From NCBI GenBank assembly GCA_002384935.1, contig DGCD01000021.1, positions 62,001-126,000 on the forward strand: a DNA stretch of 64,000 bases. The letters run 5' to 3'. Each line of letters starts with the position of its first letter. Positions within the stretch are counted from its first letter, which is position 1. This DNA is from Pusillimonas sp. UBA3987 (GTDB lineage: Bacteria > Pseudomonadota > Gammaproteobacteria > Burkholderiales > Burkholderiaceae_B). Positions 17,765 to 25,988 of the stretch are shown in pieces. A model generated the notes under the pieces. The model saw only the letters and a program-made list of their open reading frames with translations. It did no database searches and was not told where the DNA came from. Position numbers and translations under genes: made by a program.

Positions 17765-18625
17765 ATGGCGTCATTACCCCCTGCCCCGTCAACGTGTCCG
17801 GCTGAACTATCAGCCGGACACGCCACCGCGACTGTCTGGCGACAACAACCCGGCAACGACACTTTAATTGCCCAACAAGACGAGTTGGCCAACGAAGTGC
17901 CGATTGCGCTTGAATACAATGGCATCGCACATGCAACCCTTTTGGCAACACCCAACGACCTGGAAGATTTCGCCTTTGGCTTTTCCTACACGGAAGGGCT
18001 GATCCGTGGGGCATCCGACATCTATGACATTGAGCTGCAGGAAACCCCGCGTGGCATTATCGTTGCCATTACCATTGCCAGTGCGTGCCTGGACAGCCTG
18101 AAGCGTCGGCGGCGCGCCATGGCCGGCCGTACCGGCTGTGGTTTATGCGGTATCGAGAATCTGGAAGAAGTGGTTCGCCCGCTCAATCCGGTGACGCCAC
18201 GCACTCAGTGTCTTGAAACATCCGCCATCCTTCTGGCCGGCCGGCAACTGCGCCAGGCCCAGCCCATTCACAGTGCAACCGGTGCAACCCACGCCGCAGC
18301 CTGGTCTGATGCGAACGGCGCACTGCAAGTGGTTCGCGAAGACGTCGGCAGGCACAACGCTCTTGACAAGCTGATTGGCCACCTTATTCAAGAATCTTTT
18401 CAGGCGCAAGACGGCTTTGCCGTCATTTCCAGTCGTGCCAGTTTTGAAATGGTTCAGAAATCGGCTGCTGCCGGTATCAATGCGCTGGTAGCCGTATCGG
18501 CTCCAACGTTATATGCCGCACGTATGGCACAGGAATTAAATCTTTTTTTGGCGGGTTTTATGCGCGGTGACTCCTTCACCGTTTATGCCCATCCCGAATA
18601 CCTCAGCAAGGAAATCACGTCGTGA
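17765..18625 (+). CDS. fdhD: Formate dehydrogenase accessory sulfurtransferase (FdhD/FdsC)
   Basis: A 286-residue FdhD family protein, called FdsC in fds operons, that sulfurates or chaperones the molybdenum cofactor before insertion in FdsA. The active-site motif is CGLC in GRTGCGLCGIENL. Other hallmarks are ALEYNGIAHATLLATP, FSYTEGLI, EDVGRHNALDKLIG and SSRASFEMVQKSA. It begins nine bases after fdsA. Its stop overlaps the GTG of fdsD (GTGA), so translation is coupled. Confidence 0.94.
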   Translation: MASLPPAPSTCPAELSAGHATATVWRQQPGNDTLIAQQDELANEVPIALEYNGIAHATLLATPNDLEDFAFGFSYTEGLIRGASDIYDIELQETPRGIIVAITIASACLDSLKRRRRAMAGRTGCGLCGIENLEEVVRPLNPVTPRTQCLETSAILLAGRQLRQAQPIHSATGATHAAAWSDANGALQVVREDVGRHNALDKLIGHLIQESFQAQDGFAVISSRASFEMVQKSAAAGINALVAVSAPTLYAARMAQELNLFLAGFMRGDSFTVYAHPEYLSKEITS

Positions 18626-18870
18626 ATATTGATCAACTCATTCATTTGGCCAACCGCATTGGCGACTTCTTTGACGCCATGCCCGACCGTGCCGAAGGCA
18701 TAGAAGGCGTCACCAACCATATTGAAAAATTCTGGGAACCGCGCATGCGGCAACAGATACTCGATTTTCTTGCTGAGAACCCGCAGGGCCGCACGACTGA
18801 ATCGGAGTTGAACCCGATTACACTGGAAGCATTAACCCAGGACCGCGACCGCTTGATGCCTAAAAGGTAA
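18622..18870 (+). CDS. fdsD: NAD-dependent formate dehydrogenase delta subunit
   Basis: An 82-residue small protein matching the FdsD family: NIDQLIHLANRIGDFF...HIEKFWEPRMRQQ. It is needed for activity or assembly of the Fds complex in relatives, although its exact role is unclear. The GTG start overlaps the end of fdhD by four bases. It closes the operon and is followed by a perfect 11-bp hairpin. Confidence 0.9.
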   Translation: MNIDQLIHLANRIGDFFDAMPDRAEGIEGVTNHIEKFWEPRMRQQILDFLAENPQGRTTESELNPITLEALTQDRDRLMPKR

Positions 18871-18921
18871 CGCATTCATTACGCCACGCCAGCTTAGAAT
18901 AAGCAAATTGCAAAACCAAGA

Positions 18922-18949
18922 AAAAGGCAGCGAAAAATCGCTGCCTTTT
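18922..18949. terminator. Intrinsic terminator after fds operon (probably bidirectional)
   Basis: A perfect 11-bp stem AAAAGGCAGCG/CGCTGCCTTTT with a six-base loop. The stem carries A-rich and T-rich ends on both strands. It lies 50 bases after fdsD and also faces the end of the convergent universal stress gene, so it can serve both. Confidence 0.85.
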
Positions 18950-19003
18950 GCTTTCCAAACAGTTACCCGGGCCAACACAAAAACGCGCACCCGGCTCTTG
19001 TTT

Positions 19004-19471
19004 TTAAGCGTCTTTATCTTCCTTGACGCGATAAACCAATACCGCTGTTTTCGCCAGGCTTAACACCTTTGCTGTCACACTGCCCAGCAACAGGCGCGAC
19101 AAACCGCTACGGCCATGACTACCGATAAAAATCAAATCGCAATCATGTTCTTCAGCGGCCTGAACAACGCCGTCAGCCACATTGAAGTTGGTTGCCGACA
19201 CGGCATGCGCTTTCACGCCCGCGGTTTCGGCGCGATCGGTGACTGATTTCAAATATTTATGGGCCTGTTCAGCTGCCGTTTTATCGTAATCTTCATCAGT
19301 AATGGCATAAGCTGCGGCCATGCCGTCGAAGCCCACCGTTGCGGCAAAAGGTTGCGTAATGTGCAAGGCCACCACTTCTGCCCCCACTTTTTTGGCAAAA
19401 CAAATACCTTTGTTTGCAGACTGGGTAGACAGTACGGAACCATCGGTGGGAATAAGTACTTTTTTGAACAT
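19004..19471 (-). CDS. Universal stress protein (UspA family)
   Basis: A 155-residue single-domain Usp. The N-terminal IPTDGS and C-terminal GSHGRSGLSRLLLGSVTAKVL contain the G-2x-G-9x-G(S/T) ATP-binding pattern, so it is probably of the nucleotide-binding class. It is cytoplasmic, and its stress role is not further definable. It may be co-transcribed with the phosphatase-like gene 90 bases upstream. Confidence 0.92.
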   Translation of the reverse strand: MFKKVLIPTDGSVLSTQSANKGICFAKKVGAEVVALHITQPFAATVGFDGMAAAYAITDEDYDKTAAEQAHKYLKSVTDRAETAGVKAHAVSATNFNVADGVVQAAEEHDCDLIFIGSHGRSGLSRLLLGSVTAKVLSLAKTAVLVYRVKEDKDA

Positions 19472-19561
19472 GATTTATAAGCCTCTGGTTTATCGTAAAC
19501 GTAATGCTACGCATACCCTGAAAAAAAATAAAGCCTGTTTAGCGCCCTTGTTTGCGTTACA

Positions 19562-19903
19562 TCAAGAAGTGCTTGCGGCCTGGAACAATTGCGTGCACCG
19601 GGTCCCACTGCGGCAATAGGCCAAAATGGGCTTGGGCATACTGTTGAGCAACTGCGCGAACTGAGAAACGTCTTGAGCCGTAATGGCACCACTTACGACA
19701 GGCTGATACACCACTTCCAGGCCCGCCGCCTTTGCCGCCTGCATTACTTCCTGCGAAGCCGGCTGCTCAGGGCCGCCTTCGAAATCGGGCCGGTTGATAA
19801 TGACACTTTTATACCCTGCCTGAGCCACCGCCGACATATCACCCGCCGACAACTGGGGGGCCACGGAAAAAGAATCAGTCAGGGGGTTAACTGGAACCGC
19901 CAT
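19562..19903 (-). CDS. TIGR01244/DUF442-type phosphatase-like protein
   Basis: A 113-residue protein of the small tyrosine-phosphatase-like group (the domain also fused in Blh proteins). The signature CRSGTR is a CX5R P-loop (cysteine about 101, arginine about 106), preceded by KPILAY. The N-terminus LTDSFSVAPQLSAGDM and VIINRPDFEG are typical of the family. Members have been linked to sulfide or biofilm functions when fused to metallo-beta-lactamase or rhodanese domains; this one is stand-alone. The function here is unknown. Confidence 0.8.
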   Translation of the reverse strand: MAVPVNPLTDSFSVAPQLSAGDMSAVAQAGYKSVIINRPDFEGGPEQPASQEVMQAAKAAGLEVVYQPVVSGAITAQDVSQFAQLLNSMPKPILAYCRSGTRCTQLFQAASTS

Positions 19904-19975
19904 TTTAGTCTCCGCAATAAGGCGTTGGACCTTTGCCCAACGTTTGAAATCTGGTGTCTATAGTGTACTACTGTA

Positions 19976-20770
19976 CTATCTCAAATGAATTGAATTTGCT
20001 GACAGCCAATCATCGAAATAGCGGCTTTGCAGCACTTTGTACTCGGCAAGCCGCTGGGAGTTTGCGATTTGGTCACCACGCTCTGGATGACACATCAGGA
20101 CATCGCCATTTTGTGCCACGCCAAGCCAGTCCTGCATGTGCTGTGAATAGGCAAGCACCCCGCCGACGAATCCATACACGCCCAGAAAACCGGCATTGGT
20201 GGCAAAACCCCTGTTTGCCGCAAGGCGAACCAACCCAGCCGCACCCAGCGTTTGAATAACTCGAGCTTTTAAAACCAACGAAGCCGGCAGCGAACGCGCA
20301 TTTCTGAGCCGGGTATTTCTCAGCCAAGGTTTGACCGGCAGGGTTGAGTAGCGTTTGCTCATTTCGGCCAACAAAGCATCACGAATGACCGGTAACTGAT
20401 GCACATGCAAATGACCATCAACGTAATCAGGTGCCCGCCCCATCAGTTTTTCAAATCGATCCAACTGGCGCGCCACCGCATGCTGAACAGCCATCAGGTC
20501 CAGCCGACGCAGATAAGCCGATGCAACGAGCTTTTGAATGGGCATGACCGAATCGGCCTGGCCAAAATCATCGGTGAAATTCAGATGCAAACCCGTTTGT
20601 AGCCTGGTCGCTTGCAGCAAAGAGGAGTCGCGGACAAACGTCGGGCCATCAACCAGGCAACTGGCTGCACTGAGACGCCCGCATTCGGCCAGCGCTAGAA
20701 TAGCCGCATTTGCCGCCGAGTTCACACCAAAGTCGTCGGCACACAAAATCAAGGTTTTGTTCTTTTCCAT
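19976..20770 (-). CDS. ChbG/HpnK (YdjC)-family carbohydrate deacetylase
   Basis: A 264-residue YdjC-fold deacetylase. The metal-binding/catalytic pair is CADDFG at residues 9-14, with a further His-rich stretch DGHLHVHQLP and CHPERGD near the C-terminus. The start at 20770 is preferred over an in-frame start further upstream because the family begins directly before the ADDFG strand. Relatives (NaxD in Francisella, its Bordetella counterpart) deacetylate polyprenyl-linked N-acetylhexosamine for lipid A decoration. The neighbouring GtrA and GtrB genes support such a role. Its start is only 22 bases from the divergent gtrA-like start. Confidence 0.82.
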   Translation of the reverse strand: MEKNKTLILCADDFGVNSAANAAILALAECGRLSAASCLVDGPTFVRDSSLLQATRLQTGLHLNFTDDFGQADSVMPIQKLVASAYLRRLDLMAVQHAVARQLDRFEKLMGRAPDYVDGHLHVHQLPVIRDALLAEMSKRYSTLPVKPWLRNTRLRNARSLPASLVLKARVIQTLGAAGLVRLAANRGFATNAGFLGVYGFVGGVLAYSQHMQDWLGVAQNGDVLMCHPERGDQIANSQRLAEYKVLQSRYFDDWLSANSIHLR

Positions 20771-20792
20771 TGAACCCGTATTGTGAAACATC

Positions 20793-21191
20793 ATGAAAAA
20801 CACTCTAAAACAGCTGGCCTGCTTTATTACGGTGGGTTGTGGCGCTGCCGCCACCCATTGGCTGGTTGTGGTTGCACTTGTTTCCGCTTTGCATATCCCC
20901 CCCCTTTTTGCCAATATTCTGGGCTGGCTTGTTGCATTCGTCGTTTCATTTACAGGCCATTACCAACTCACGTTCCGCCACCAGCACGCGCCCATCTGGC
21001 AGGCAGCACGCCGTTTTTTTCTGGTTTCAGCATTGGGTTTTGCCATTAACGAAACAAGCTACGCCGTGCTTTTAACCACCACCACAATTCGATACGACAT
21101 CCTGCTAGCCGTTATTCTAGTTGCAATTGCAGCCATGACATTTATTCTGGGTCGTTTCTGGGCGTTTCGCGGGGCAGTTCAGCAGCGCTGA
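20793..21191 (+). CDS. GtrA-family membrane protein (polyprenyl-sugar flippase type)
   Basis: A 132-residue protein with four hydrophobic segments, the GtrA (PF04138) layout, including FITVGCGAAATHW, NILGWLVAFVVSF and RFWAFRG. GtrA proteins are thought to flip polyprenyl-phosphate sugars across the inner membrane. It is encoded between and opposite to the deacetylase and the glycosyltransferase. Its 3' end overlaps the convergent glycosyltransferase by 50 bases and its start lies 22 bases from the divergent deacetylase start. Confidence 0.84.
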   Translation: MKNTLKQLACFITVGCGAAATHWLVVVALVSALHIPPLFANILGWLVAFVVSFTGHYQLTFRHQHAPIWQAARRFFLVSALGFAINETSYAVLLTTTTIRYDILLAVILVAIAAMTFILGRFWAFRGAVQQR

Positions 21192-22170
21192 GACGGCTCG
21201 ACTTTGCATTGTTCTCCAGCCCCTGTCCGGCTTGTTGGCGCACTACATACACTGGCCGCCCCTTTACTTCACCAAAAATGCGGCCAATATATTCACCCAG
21301 CACGCCGATCGAGATGAGGTTCACCCCGGCAAAAAACAAAATAATCGTTGCCAGCGTGGTAAAGCCCTGAACCGGATCCCCATACAACAAATGCTTGACC
21401 ACAGTAAAAAGGCCATAGGCGAAAGAGAACAGGGAAATAATAATGCCCATGACGCTTAACAACCGAAGTGGCCAGGTTGTAAAGGCGGTCAGGCCATCGA
21501 TCGCAAAACCAAATAACTTGAATGGATGAAAACTGCTGCGACCGTGCAAACGCTCAGGCGGGTGGTAGTACAAAGGTTCCGACTTGAACCCCACCCAGGC
21601 GAACAAACCCTTCATGAACCGGTTTCGCTCGGGCAGCATCATCAGGGCGTCGACCACGGCACGATCCATTAAACGGAAATCGCCTGCGTTCTCGGGCACC
21701 CGAACACCGCCCGGTGTACGCATAAGCTGATAGAAAAGCTTGCTGCCAAAACGCTTGAAAGCCGATTCGTCAGTGCGGCTGGCCCGAACGGCATAGACCA
21801 TATCGGCGCCGGCATCCCAACGCGACAGCATTTCAGCAATCAAGGCCGGGGGATGTTGCAGGTCGGCATCCATGCTTACCACGACCTGACCTTTGGACGT
21901 CGCCAAACCGGCGCTTAAGGCTGCCTCTTTGCCGAAATTGCGCGACAGTTGCAAATAAACAATTTCAGGATGATCGTTTGTCCAGCGCGTCAGCAGGCCG
22001 GCGGTGCCGTCGGTACTGCCGTCATCGACCACAATGATTTCGCAAGCAGGCGCCAGTTTCTTCAGAACGGCGAGCAAACCTGGCAACAAGACACCCAGAT
22101 TCGCCTCCTCATTCAGGCACGGAACCACGCAGCTTATAGACTGTAAACGAGACTTCATTTGCAATGACAT
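21142..22170 (-). CDS. Family-2 glycosyltransferase, GtrB/ArnC-like (polyprenyl-phosphate sugar transferase)
   Basis: A 342-residue DPM1/GtrB-type enzyme. The GT-A domain shows VVPCLNEEANL, VVDDGSTDGT and the DxD region MDADLQHPP. Two C-terminal membrane segments (LSVMGIIISLFSFAYGLF and LATIILFFAGVNLISIGVL) anchor it, followed by GEYIGRIFGEVKGRPVY. It would transfer a nucleotide-linked sugar to undecaprenyl phosphate on the cytoplasmic face. The ATG at 22170 is chosen over an earlier in-frame start. With the GtrA and deacetylase genes it forms a candidate aminosugar-decoration set. Confidence 0.88.
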   Translation of the reverse strand: MSLQMKSRLQSISCVVPCLNEEANLGVLLPGLLAVLKKLAPACEIIVVDDGSTDGTAGLLTRWTNDHPEIVYLQLSRNFGKEAALSAGLATSKGQVVVSMDADLQHPPALIAEMLSRWDAGADMVYAVRASRTDESAFKRFGSKLFYQLMRTPGGVRVPENAGDFRLMDRAVVDALMMLPERNRFMKGLFAWVGFKSEPLYYHPPERLHGRSSFHPFKLFGFAIDGLTAFTTWPLRLLSVMGIIISLFSFAYGLFTVVKHLLYGDPVQGFTTLATIILFFAGVNLISIGVLGEYIGRIFGEVKGRPVYVVRQQAGQGLENNAKSSRLSAAELPRETPRNDPE

Positions 22171-22271
22171 GACACTTTTCGTGCCGGGTCGCCCCAGCGC
22201 AACGTGTGTCCTCAAAAAATTGGGGGGAAATTGTTCGGAGTGTAACTGCTATCGCAGTACTTAAAAACCAA

Positions 22272-22319
22272 TTGACAGGCACATCGAATAATTAATAAGA
22301 TTCAGAATATATATATCTT
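22272..22319 (+). promoter_or_regulatory. Promoter of NO-response genes with NsrR-like operator
   Basis: TTGACA at 22272-22277 and TAAGAT at 22296-22301 form a -35/-10 pair with an 18-base spacer. Over the -10 lies a 23-base dyad (22297-22319) made of two 11-base half-sites around one base, each beginning AAGAT (AAGATTCAGAA and, on the other strand, AAGATATATAT). Known NsrR sites have two 11-base AAGATGC-type half-sites with one-base spacing. An NsrR-like gene sits two genes downstream, so repression of the globin-nnrS pair is likely. Confidence 0.62.
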
Positions 22320-22335
22320 TATAAAGGTGTGCGTC

Positions 22336-22743
22336 ATGACGGAACGGGAAAGCCTGGGAACCGCAGACGAAATCCGCCAATTTGTTTATCTTTTTTATGA
22401 TCGCGTGCGCAAAGATGAGCAACTGGGCCCTGTTTTCGATCACCATATTCACGATTGGAATGCCCATTTGGAAAAAATGGTGCAGTTCTGGTCTTCCATG
22501 CTGCTGGGCACCGGCACCTACAGTGGCACGCCTATGCCCAAGCACGTTGCATTGCCTAATATCACCGGCGAACTCTTCGGGCGCTGGCTCGGGCTTTTCC
22601 GTGAGACGATGAATACGCTTGAAAACCAGGCACTGGCACAACGTGCTGAGCTGTTTGCCCACCGCATTGCCCGCAGCCTCTGGTATGGCTACCAATTGCA
22701 TCACTATCCTGACAAGCCGCTTACCGAGATCACTCATGGCTAA
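22336..22743 (+). CDS. Group III truncated hemoglobin
   Basis: A 135-residue globin of the truncated class III. Visible features are FVYLFYDRVRKDEQLGPVFDHHI in the B/C region, MVQFWSSMLLGTGTY in the E helix with its tryptophan, and PKHVALP-FGRWL around the proximal histidine. An AAAGG box lies eight bases before the chosen ATG; the GTG nine bases earlier would overlap it. The protein probably binds NO or oxygen in the cytoplasm. It overlaps nnrS by eight bases and is preceded by an NsrR-like operator. Confidence 0.9.
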   Translation: MTERESLGTADEIRQFVYLFYDRVRKDEQLGPVFDHHIHDWNAHLEKMVQFWSSMLLGTGTYSGTPMPKHVALPNITGELFGRWLGLFRETMNTLENQALAQRAELFAHRIARSLWYGYQLHHYPDKPLTEITHG

Positions 22744-23944
22744 GGTGATGCTTATTCGCGAGCCGGTAACCCAAACGCCCGCCAGACCCGACATCCACGC
22801 ATTTCTGGAACTGGGTTTTCGTCCCTTATACCTTGCAGGATGCGCCTGGGCAGCTATTTCCGTTGCTCTCTGGGTGTTCATGCCGCAATCGCTCAACATG
22901 CACATGGGCGCACTGGCCTGGCACGCCCATGAAATGCTATGGGGATTTATTGCCACGATTGCCGTTGGCTTTTTGCTTACTGCCAGTGCCACCTGGACTG
23001 GCATCAACCCACTGAAGGGCGCGCCGCTGGCAGTGCTCGCGCTATTTTGGGCCATAGCCAGGCTACTTTATCTTTTCAACGAGCCCATTCTATTTCTGCT
23101 GGCAGGCACAACTGAAACCCTCTTCTTTCTTGCTGCATTTATCGCATTGTGGCGTGTTATCGGCCGCACCCGGAACCGGCGCAACTATGGGCTACCCTGG
23201 CTGGCCCTGGGCCTGGGTATTGCCAACGTGTTGTATCTCTATGCAGCCTGGCATCAGGACTATGCCGCATTGATGCACTATTTCAACATCGGGCTGATTG
23301 GCATGTCGATGATCGCCCTGCTGGTGGCCCGTCGTGTTATTCCTTTTTTTGCCATGCGCGCCATCCCGGCTCTGTCGCTACCCATGCTAACCACACTGGG
23401 GCAAATTCAGTTGGGCCTGGCTTTGCTTGCCATTGCCACGGGGCTGGTGAGCCTGCCGCGGCTGACCGCCATTTTGCTCGCGGCAACCGGGTTGATTTGC
23501 CTGTATCAGGTAATACGTTGGCGGCCTGGTGCGATATTAAACAAGCCCATACTTTGGATACTTTACCTGGGCTATGCTTTTCTGGGATTGGGTTTGCTTA
23601 TTGCCGGCCTTTGGCTGGCGGGCTGGACACCCAATGCATTGTCAAAGACCGCCTTGCCTGCTCACATTATCGGCATGGGTGGATTCGCTATATTAATTAT
23701 CGGCATGGTCACACGCACCGCGCTGGGGCATTTGGGGCAACCACTTAAGCTTGATCGCAGTATGATCGCGAGCTACTGGCTGATGATACTGGCGGTTATG
23801 TTGCGAATTACCGCTTTGTGGCCCGGCTCGCTTGTTCCGTTTCTTGTCTATGCGGCGGCTGTTTCCTGGGTACTGAGCCTTGCACTCTACCTGTGGCGCT
23901 TTGTTCCCATGTTGATTCGCCCCCGCCCCAATGCCATGCCGTAG
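22736..23944 (+). CDS. nnrS: NnrS family membrane protein
   Basis: A 402-residue integral membrane protein with about twelve hydrophobic segments. It matches NnrS through FRPLYLAGCAWA, the histidine-bearing LAWHAHEMLWGF, ARRVIPFFAMRA and HIIGMGGFAILIIGMVTR. NnrS proteins are heme/copper-containing inner-membrane proteins that protect against nitric-oxide stress. Translation is probably coupled to the globin, since the ATG lies eight bases inside that gene's end. The nsrR-like gene follows 47 bases later on the same strand. Confidence 0.93.
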   Translation: MAKVMLIREPVTQTPARPDIHAFLELGFRPLYLAGCAWAAISVALWVFMPQSLNMHMGALAWHAHEMLWGFIATIAVGFLLTASATWTGINPLKGAPLAVLALFWAIARLLYLFNEPILFLLAGTTETLFFLAAFIALWRVIGRTRNRRNYGLPWLALGLGIANVLYLYAAWHQDYAALMHYFNIGLIGMSMIALLVARRVIPFFAMRAIPALSLPMLTTLGQIQLGLALLAIATGLVSLPRLTAILLAATGLICLYQVIRWRPGAILNKPILWILYLGYAFLGLGLLIAGLWLAGWTPNALSKTALPAHIIGMGGFAILIIGMVTRTALGHLGQPLKLDRSMIASYWLMILAVMLRITALWPGSLVPFLVYAAAVSWVLSLALYLWRFVPMLIRPRPNAMP

Positions 23945-23991
23945 CCTTTAAGGCAGCGCCTTGCCGGTCGTTTAAAGTTATTATTTGCATC

Positions 23992-24435
23992 ATGCGCTTA
24001 ACCACCCTAACCGACTACGCCATGCGGCTGCTCATGTATGTGGGTCAACATCCCGATCGCCTTTGCACGATCGCCGAGATTGCTTCGGCTTACAACATCT
24101 CCGAACCGCACCTCATGAAAGTCACGCATCGGCTTAGCGTAAAAGGCTGGCTGACAACCGTGCGAGGCAAAAACGGCGGGATGAAACTGGCCAAGGCACC
24201 GTCGCAGATCAACCTTGGCGCGGTGGTGCGCGATACTGAAAATGATTTTCAAGTAGTAGAGTGCCTGGGCCCTGACAGCACCTGCGCGCTGGGCGGCAAT
24301 TGTGCCTTAACCGAAATCATGGCAAGCGCCTTGCAACAGTTCTTGCTGCACCTCGACCACTACACACTGGCCGACATCCTGCCGGCCAGTGAAAAAGTCA
24401 TCATGCTGATGCAATCTGATCACATCGAATCGTAA
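23992..24435 (+). CDS. nsrR: Rrf2-family repressor, NsrR-like
   Basis: A 147-residue Rrf2 regulator: winged helix at residues 1-65 (LTDYAMRLLMYVG, EPHLMKVTHRL, VRGKNGGMKLA) and iron-sulfur ligands C91, C98 and C104 in ECLGPDSTCALGGNC. The position and spacing resemble NsrR, the NO-sensing repressor, rather than IscR. Linkage to nnrS and a truncated globin supports this. A half-site-like TTATTTGCATC directly abuts the start codon and may allow autoregulation. The 3' end overlaps the convergent serA by 35 bases. Confidence 0.88.
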   Translation: MRLTTLTDYAMRLLMYVGQHPDRLCTIAEIASAYNISEPHLMKVTHRLSVKGWLTTVRGKNGGMKLAKAPSQINLGAVVRDTENDFQVVECLGPDSTCALGGNCALTEIMASALQQFLLHLDHYTLADILPASEKVIMLMQSDHIES

Positions 24436-25609
24436 TCGGATCTTGCCGCAGGGCCTGCATTATCGCTTCGTTCACGTTACCCTCAACATCGGAAATAACG
24501 TAGCCGACAGGACCTTTGGTTTGCAATTGCTGTCGCACGATATTCAGGCCGTGTCGCGCCATCAGGCTGCTCAAGGCACCCATGGCGCCTGGCTCATTGC
24601 GATGCACGTGCAGAATGCGAGTAGCACCTGCCGCATCCTGATAGGGCACTTCGGGAAAATTCACGGCGCCTTTGGTTGTTCCGCTTAAGGCAAACCGCAC
24701 CAGCTTTTCAGCAACTTCCCGACCAATATTCTCTTGTGACTCCTGCGTGCTGCCACCCACATGCGGTGTCAGAATCACATTTCGCATCCCGATCAAAGGG
24801 CTTTGCAATGGCTCATCACGCCCTTTGGGCTCGGTTGGAAACACATCAATGGCCGCGCCCGACAAGTGAGATGCCTTTAGAGCGCTGTGCAAGGCATCGA
24901 TATCGACCACTGTACCGCGCGAGGCATTAATGAGTATCGCGCCCTTCTTCATATAAGAGAGCGTCTTTTCATTGATAATGTTTTCAGTGGCACGACCACC
25001 CGGCACATGAAGCGTCACCACGTCGGATTGCTCCAGCAGTTGCTTCAACGAAGTGCAGGCACGCGCATTGCCCAAGGGCAACTTGGCCTCGATGTCGTGA
25101 AACAAGACACGCATACCCGCCGATTCCGCCAGAATGCCTACCTGAGAACCAATGTTGCCATACCCGACAATACCCAGCGTTTTTCCACGCGCCTCATATG
25201 CCCCTTCGGCCGTTTTATCCCAGTGCCCATGGTGCACACGATCATTTTTTTCAGGGATCCGACGCAACAGCAATATTGTTTCGCCCAAAACCAACTCAGC
25301 CACTGACCGCGTGTTGGAAAACGGCGCATTGAATACGGGAATGCCTTTCAACATGGCCGTTTCCAGATCGACCTGATTGGTGCCAATACAGAAACATCCT
25401 ACTGCACGCAGCGACGGCACACTGGAAAGCAAAGCCTCGTCAAGATGAGTACGTGAACGAATGCCCAGCAATTCCACCCCTTCAAGCGCATCACGCAGTT
25501 GGTTTGGCGGCAAAGCCGATGCATAAGTTGTCACGTCGGTTAATCCAGCCGCCTCGAATACCTCAAGGGCACTGGGATGAATATTCTCGAACAAAACGAT
25601 ACGCGTCAT
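24401..25609 (-). CDS. serA: D-3-phosphoglycerate dehydrogenase with C-terminal ACT domain
   Basis: A 402-residue enzyme for the first step of serine synthesis. Elements include GIRSRTHL, the NAD-binding loop GIVGYGNIGSQVG, LINASRGTVVD with the substrate arginine, and the catalytic histidine in TPHVGGST. The C-terminus from about residue 325 is an ACT domain (RILHVHRNEPGAMGALSSLM, GYVISDVEGNV), indicating serine feedback. The start at 25609 gives the usual E. coli-like length and has a GGAAG box; the open frame runs 46 codons further upstream without family similarity. Confidence 0.95.
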   Translation of the reverse strand: MTRIVLFENIHPSALEVFEAAGLTDVTTYASALPPNQLRDALEGVELLGIRSRTHLDEALLSSVPSLRAVGCFCIGTNQVDLETAMLKGIPVFNAPFSNTRSVAELVLGETILLLRRIPEKNDRVHHGHWDKTAEGAYEARGKTLGIVGYGNIGSQVGILAESAGMRVLFHDIEAKLPLGNARACTSLKQLLEQSDVVTLHVPGGRATENIINEKTLSYMKKGAILINASRGTVVDIDALHSALKASHLSGAAIDVFPTEPKGRDEPLQSPLIGMRNVILTPHVGGSTQESQENIGREVAEKLVRFALSGTTKGAVNFPEVPYQDAAGATRILHVHRNEPGAMGALSSLMARHGLNIVRQQLQTKGPVGYVISDVEGNVNEAIMQALRQDPITIRCDQIASA

Positions 25610-25788
25610 CGTGTCTTCCAATACGAACAAGCACAAAACCGCATTGTGACTCAAGCCGGCAAAATGCGTTGGCACAGCCCTGTTACCAATAGGGGTAAAC
25701 CCGATAGAAAAGATGGCATGAAACTTGCTTAATAAGATATGAGGCATCTAGCCCAAATGCATTTTCTTTTCTAAAAGGAAGCAAGGTC

Positions 25789-25980
25789 ATGAAAAGCGCT
25801 TATTACTCATATCGCCGCATCAATTCACACCAGACCGCGCCACGCTTTGCAACGCAGCAAAGTGCCGCACCCGTGCTGCCCTCGATCATGAATTGCTATC
25901 TACCGGTGCCAACGGAATCAGGTCTGCGCTTTACACTGCGCCGCCTGCTCAAAAAGCTGCCGCGCGTTGCATCACATTGA
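25789..25980 (+). CDS. Small basic hypothetical protein
   Basis: A 63-residue ORF rich in Arg, Tyr and Pro, with the tail RLLKKLPRVASH strongly basic. An AAGGAAG box lies seven bases before the ATG, and the ORF fills the gap between serA and dnaQ. No family is recognised. A perfect 8-bp inverted repeat begins nine bases after its stop. It may be a real small protein or a chance ORF. Confidence 0.35.
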   Translation: MKSAYYSYRRINSHQTAPRFATQQSAAPVLPSIMNCYLPVPTESGLRFTLRRLLKKLPRVASH

Positions 25981-25988
25981 TGCACTCA

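Noticed and set aside
24401..25747. SerA with a 46-residue N-terminal extension
   Set aside because: The extension lacks family similarity, and the internal ATG at 25609 has a ribosome-binding site and gives the usual length.
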